DNA of 20,521 bases from the NCBI RefSeq assembly GCF_000372725.1, contig NW_005197052.1, forward strand, positions 1 through 20,521, written 5' to 3'. Positions 17,441 to 20,521 of the stretch are shown piece by piece. The stretch is from Emiliania huxleyi CCMP1516. Taxonomy: Eukaryota; Haptophyta; Isochrysidales; Noelaerhabdaceae. The notes beneath the pieces were generated by a model. The model made no database searches. It had not been told where the DNA came from and worked only from the letters and a program-made list of their open reading frames with translations. How positions within the stretch are numbered: position 1 is the first letter of the stretch; each line of letters begins with the position of its first letter. The translations under genes were made by a program, and so were the position numbers.

Positions 17441-19586
17441 ATGACGACCTCTTGCTCGAGCTGGCTGCTTGCCCTGGCCTCGCTCGCCACTGTCTCCGCC
17501 CTGCAGCCGATCCTTCGGCTGCCGCACGCCCCTGCCGCGACGCGCGCGCGTCCCGCTTTGCTCCGCGACGAGGCCGACGACGTCAGCGTCGTCGTCAAGC
17601 CGCCCGAGCCCGAGACCAAAATTGCAATCCGCGTCAAGAAGCCGGGCGAAGGAGCGGCGCCGGCGGCGCCGGAAATCGTTGCCGACGGTGCGCGCTCTCC
17701 GTCCGCGGCCGCGACCACGCCTGCTATTCCCGACCCGCGCCGCCGCCGCGCCGCCCGCAGATGCGACCGTGTCCATCAAGGTGAACGCGGTGAAGAAGCC
17801 TGCTGCGCCTGCGCCGGAGCCCGCCGGCCCGCCGATACCGAAGCGCTCGCCCGAGGAGGAGGCGCTCTTCGAGGCGACGCAGAACGCCAACTGTGCGCGC
17901 CGCCCGCATTGCCGACCGCCTCCGCCCGCCGCCACCCGCTCTCTGCCCATTTCGCCCGCCACGCCCGCCCGGCCTCTCCCCACGCGCCGGTGTCTGCGTG
18001 GCTGTGCGCAGGCACGCAGCTGCTGGACGCGCTCCTCGCCGGAGCGAACCCGAACCTCCGCGACCCCAACGGGCGGACCGGCCTCCACTTCATGTGCGGC
18101 ATCGGCCTCGCCCCCGCTTGCGTGCTGCTCATCCACTTTGGGGCCGACGTCGACGCGAGGGACAACGCGGGCCTCGCGCCGGTGAAATAGATACATAGAT
18201 ACACACATATCGACGCGAGGGACAACGCGGGCCTCGCGCCGGTGAGTGCAGGGGCAGCCTGAATTACACAGGGCGAACCTCGCGCCGGCGAGTGTGTTAG
18301 GGTTCGGGTTCGGGGTGTGAGTGTGCCTCTGCAGGGCGGACGGGGCAGGTGGCGGCAGGTGGCGGCAGGTGGCGGCAGGTGGTGGCAGGTGGTCCGAAAG
18401 GGTAGATGGTCCACTCGGAGCCCCCGCCCTCCGCAGGTGCACATGGCGGCGGGCTACGCCAACGCGCAGTGCTTGCGCGTCCTCATCGCGGCCGGAGCAG
18501 ACCACACAGCGGTCGGGGACCAGGGCGCCTCGTGCGTGAGGGGAGGAGGCTAGGAGCGAGTCGCCGAGTCACCGGCGGAGTGGTGCTCTTGTCTAGGCAC
18601 GCCTCTCGACGTGGTGGAGCGGCTCGGTGCGAGCTCGAGACAGTGCCGAGACGCCTCGCAGACTCCTCCCCCCGGGGCAGCACACACCTCCCGGAGACCC
18701 CCCTCCCGGTAGACAGTGTCCCGGCAGACCCCTCCTGGCCTCCTGCTCGACCGCGGGAGAGGGACCCTGACCCTGACCACCGACCCTGACCCTGACCCTA
18801 TCCCTGACCCTGACCCTGACCCTGACCCTGACCCTGACCACCGACCCTGACCCTGACCCTGACCCTGACCACTGACCCTGACCCTGACCCTGACCCTGAC
18901 CCTGACCACCGACCCTGACCCTGACCCTGACCACTGACCCTGACCCTGACCCTGACCACCGACCCTGACCCTGACCCTGACCACCGACCCTGACCCTGAC
19001 CCTGACCCTGACCCTAACCCTGACCACTGACCCTGACCCTGACCCTGACCCTGACCACCGACCCTGACCCTGACCCTGACCACCGACCCTGACCCTGACC
19101 CTGACCACCGACCCTGACCCTGACCCTGACCCTGACCCTGACCCTGACCCTGACCCTGACCCTGACCCTGACCCTGACCACCGACCCCGCAGGCGAGTAC
19201 CAGCTCGACCAGTTCCTGGAGCGGAGCGGCGTGGAGAAGTTCACAAAGAAGAAGGACGAGAAGCTCGAGAAGCTCAAGGTGTGCGCCGAGGCGCTCCTCG
19301 ACCCGGACAAGGCGAGATGACCCGAGATTACCCGAGAGTACCCGAGATTACCCGAGGCGCTCCTCGACCCGGACAAGGCGAGATGACCCGAGATTACCCG
19401 AGATTACCCGAGATTTCCCGAGGCGCTGCTCGACACGGACAAGGCGAGGGGCAGCCGGGGGGCAGCCGAGATCGCAACCGCCTCGGATCGCCCCGAGCTC
19501 AGCGGTGGCTCCGCCGTGGGCAGGTGCGGGAGGAGGAGGCGTGGGACGACCTCATCGCAGACGTGCTCAAGCTGTGCGCGGTCTAG
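17441..19586 (+). CDS. Plastid-type ankyrin-repeat protein, cpSRP43-like ankyrin domain (seven exons, 285 aa)
   Basis: Exons are 17441-17687, 17761-17892, 18012-18181, 18437-18533, 18597-18626, 19193-19311 and 19524-19586, all phase-consistent. The start MTTSCSSWLLALASLATVSA is a classical signal peptide, followed by a basic Ala/Pro/Arg stretch without acids (residues about 21-47), as in bipartite plastid targeting of secondary algae. An in-frame ATG at 17414 is an alternative start. Residues about 127-225 form ankyrin repeats (GRTGLHFMCGIG, FGADVDARDNAGLAPVHMAA, GADHTAVGDQG). The GRTxLHF, GADxDxRD and HMAAGY signatures resemble cpSRP43, the plastid factor that escorts light-harvesting proteins. 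No chromodomain is visible, so other plastid ankyrin proteins remain possible. The C-terminus is a Lys/Glu-rich helix ending EEAWDDLIADVLKLCAV. Two introns use GC donors, and exon 5 is only 30 nt. Confidence 0.8.
18150..18245 (+). repeat. 36-bp exact duplication of an exon end with its 5' splice site
   Basis: Positions 18150-18185 (end of exon 3 plus GTGA) are repeated exactly at 18210-18245, period 60, inside intron 18182-18436. A third, partial copy follows at about 18278-18294. The second copy has the stronger donor (GTGAGT versus GTGAAA), but using it would retain an in-frame TAG at 18188-18190. Confidence 0.9.
18343..18392 (+). repeat. 10-bp minisatellite (GGCGGCAGGT), about five units
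   Basis: It lies in ankyrin intron 3, about 45 bp upstream of the 3' splice site. The last units carry GGTGGCAGGT. Confidence 0.9.
18764..19185 (+). repeat. (CCCTGA)n array interrupted by CCACCGA, filling ankyrin intron 5
   Basis: About 420 bp of hexamer units are broken at irregular intervals by ACCACCGA or ACCACTGA variants, giving a higher-order pattern. Single CCCTAA and CCCTAT variants occur near 19013 and 18796. On the other strand the unit is TCAGGG, a one-base variant of the telomeric TTAGGG. The array ends directly at the CCCCGCAG 3' splice site at 19192. The Val-Arg and Gly-Gln readings of the minus strand are artefacts of this repeat. Confidence 0.95.
19288..19450 (+). repeat. 66-bp triplication of an exon end with its GC 5' splice site
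   Basis: GAGGCGCTCCTCGACCCGGA starts at 19288 and 19354, with a diverged copy at 19420, period 66. Each unit contains the end of exon 6 (EALLDPDK), the donor AAG|GCGAG and CCCGAGATTA sub-repeats. Only the first copy is needed for the protein; reading beyond it meets TGA at 19318-19320. Confidence 0.9.
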
Positions 19587-20261
19587 GGGACAAAGCGGCG
19601 CGAGGGAGGGAGCGGAAGCCTCGCCGAGACCGCAGGCTTTGCTATCCCGCAGGCTGCGGGGCGGGGCGCCTCCGCCCTTTCTCTCGACCTCTCTCTCTCT
19701 CTTGTGCATTGTTGACCTCTCCGCTAGACGCCCCCTCTCTCCCTCTCCCTCTCCCTCTCTGCCTCTCTGCCTCTCGCCCTCGAGTCACATTGCGTCGACC
19801 CCTGCCCTGCCGCGGTCTTCATGCCGCGTCGCTTCTATGTATGTGTTCGCGAATCTCCGATCGCCGCCTCGCGCCTGTCTCGATCGCGTCTCGCCTTTCG
19901 GCGGAGACACGGCGCTCGCCGCGAGCGCGACCCAAAATTCACACGACACGCGAGTGGCAAGTATGGCCCCCATAAACGAAGCCGTAGCGCGACTGAAAGC
20001 CGCCGAAAATGGAAAAAGTCGCGCACACGGCGAGTCACTGTGGTGGCTGGTGCTAGTGTGTGCAAGTTGAGACTTCTGATACCACTGTCCGCTGCGCAGT
20101 GCGCTATCCGAGAGTCAGAGGCGCGACGTAGCTGCTCGGCACGGCCGCGGGCGAAGCGCCGGAAGGGAGAGGAGAGGACGGGCAGCGCGAAGAGCCAGAG
20201 GGCTCCAGCCGCAGCGCGGCGTCCCGCTTCCGGCGCGCAGTCGCGGCTGCGTCGCCCTCGC
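19587..20261. other. Convergent intergenic region, CT-rich
   Basis: The stretch lies between the ankyrin stop and the stop of a gene on the opposite strand. It holds pyrimidine runs at about 19680-19775 (CTCTCC and CTGCCT units) that probably belong to a 3' UTR. I see no gene, and no clear terminator or polyadenylation signal can be named. Confidence 0.5.
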
Positions 20262-20338
20262 TCAGGCGTCTGAGCGCGCGCCCGCGTCGAGGAAGGCGTA
20301 GCCGTCGCTCTCGAGCTCGAGGGCGAGCTCCGGCCCGC
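20262..20338 (-). CDS. Probable last exon of an unrecognised minus-strand gene (partial)
   Basis: After a GTGTAG 3' splice site, the minus strand reads GPELALELESDGYAFLDAG then ARSDA and TGA. This is a natural-looking C-terminus with the same AG|GC junction style as the other genes. An upstream exon may end near 20370 (reading HQAQDADG, phase 1, GC donor), which would restore the frame, but the rest lies outside the window. No family is recognisable. Confidence 0.4.
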
Positions 20339-20431
20339 CTACACCTCGGACCACCTCGGCTCATCTCGCGCCATCTGCATCTTGGGCTTGGTGAAACGTG
20401 GGTTGGCTCCGGCCCGCTGTGGCGCGTCGTC

Positions 20432-20501
20432 CTCGGGTCATCTCGGGTCATCTCGGGCCATCTCGGGCCATCTCGGCTCCTCTCGGCTCCTCTCGGCTAG
20501 T
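20432..20501. repeat. 10-bp minisatellite (TCATCTCGGG / TCCTCTCGGC)
   Basis: About seven units lie near the right edge, probably within an intron of the partial minus-strand gene. The ATCTCGG core resembles repeats in the methyltransferase intron at 1560-1633 and near 17007-17027. Confidence 0.85.
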
Positions 20502-20521
20502 CTGGCGCCCGAGCGGACGAT

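Noticed and set aside
18550..19108. Minus-strand frames reading long Val-Arg and Gly-Gln repeats
   Set aside because: They are translations of the CCCTGA array, which lies wholly in an intron of the plus-strand ankyrin gene.
18764..19185. The CCCTGA array as a chromosome end
   Set aside because: It is internal, followed by coding exons of the same gene, and is a variant rather than canonical telomere repeat.

Overview
The window reads as nuclear DNA of a GC-rich unicellular alga. Genes are split by many short introns (mostly 60-120 nt), a majority of which begin with GC rather than GT. One protein has a signal-peptide-like start followed by a transit-peptide-like stretch, as in algae with secondary plastids. 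Low-complexity tandem repeats fill introns and spacers. A haptophyte of the Emiliania/Chrysochromulina type is my best guess; this is inference from style, not from a marker gene. There is no bacterial operon structure, and I see no rRNA, tRNA or CRISPR array. Most long open frames are by-products of the GC content.

Layout. (1) 1-3235, minus: a C5 cytosine DNA methyltransferase. It has an N-terminal Tudor/Agenet-like module, a charged nuclear linker and the catalytic domain, and runs off the left edge. (2) 3266-3619: a repeat (A). (3) 3676-5753, minus: a nine-exon PPR (pentatricopeptide repeat) protein with an organelle-targeting start. (4) 5798-8567: a transposon-like element with 16-bp perfect terminal inverted repeats and TTAA at both ends. 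Inside it sit a 1.3-kb second element and a 370-bp tandem repeat. (5) 8568-10851: gene-poor DNA with minisatellites and a hairpin. (6) 10852-16691: a second copy of the A + PPR + TTAA-element block. It is split by a 1.09-kb insertion (11201-12289) with an 8-bp target duplication, and its PPR copy is intact. (7) 17441-19586, plus: a seven-exon plastid-type ankyrin protein resembling the ankyrin domain of cpSRP43. (8) 20262-20521, minus: the tail of a further gene, running off the right edge.

I built the exon models by hand, requiring that every splice keep the reading frame and that the joined protein make sense. They give 23 introns in three distinct genes, and 16 of these are GC-AG. Several introns lie between direct repeats whose spacing equals the intron length. 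Four introns in two unrelated genes share a GACRYGTC-rich motif just before the 3' splice site. Two exon/intron borders in the ankyrin gene are tandemly duplicated. Together these look like recent intron gain or spread, by insertion or by tandem duplication, and are the most interesting aspect of the window.

The genes do not form a pathway. The methyltransferase acts on nuclear DNA, the PPR copies probably on organellar RNA, and the ankyrin protein probably in the plastid.
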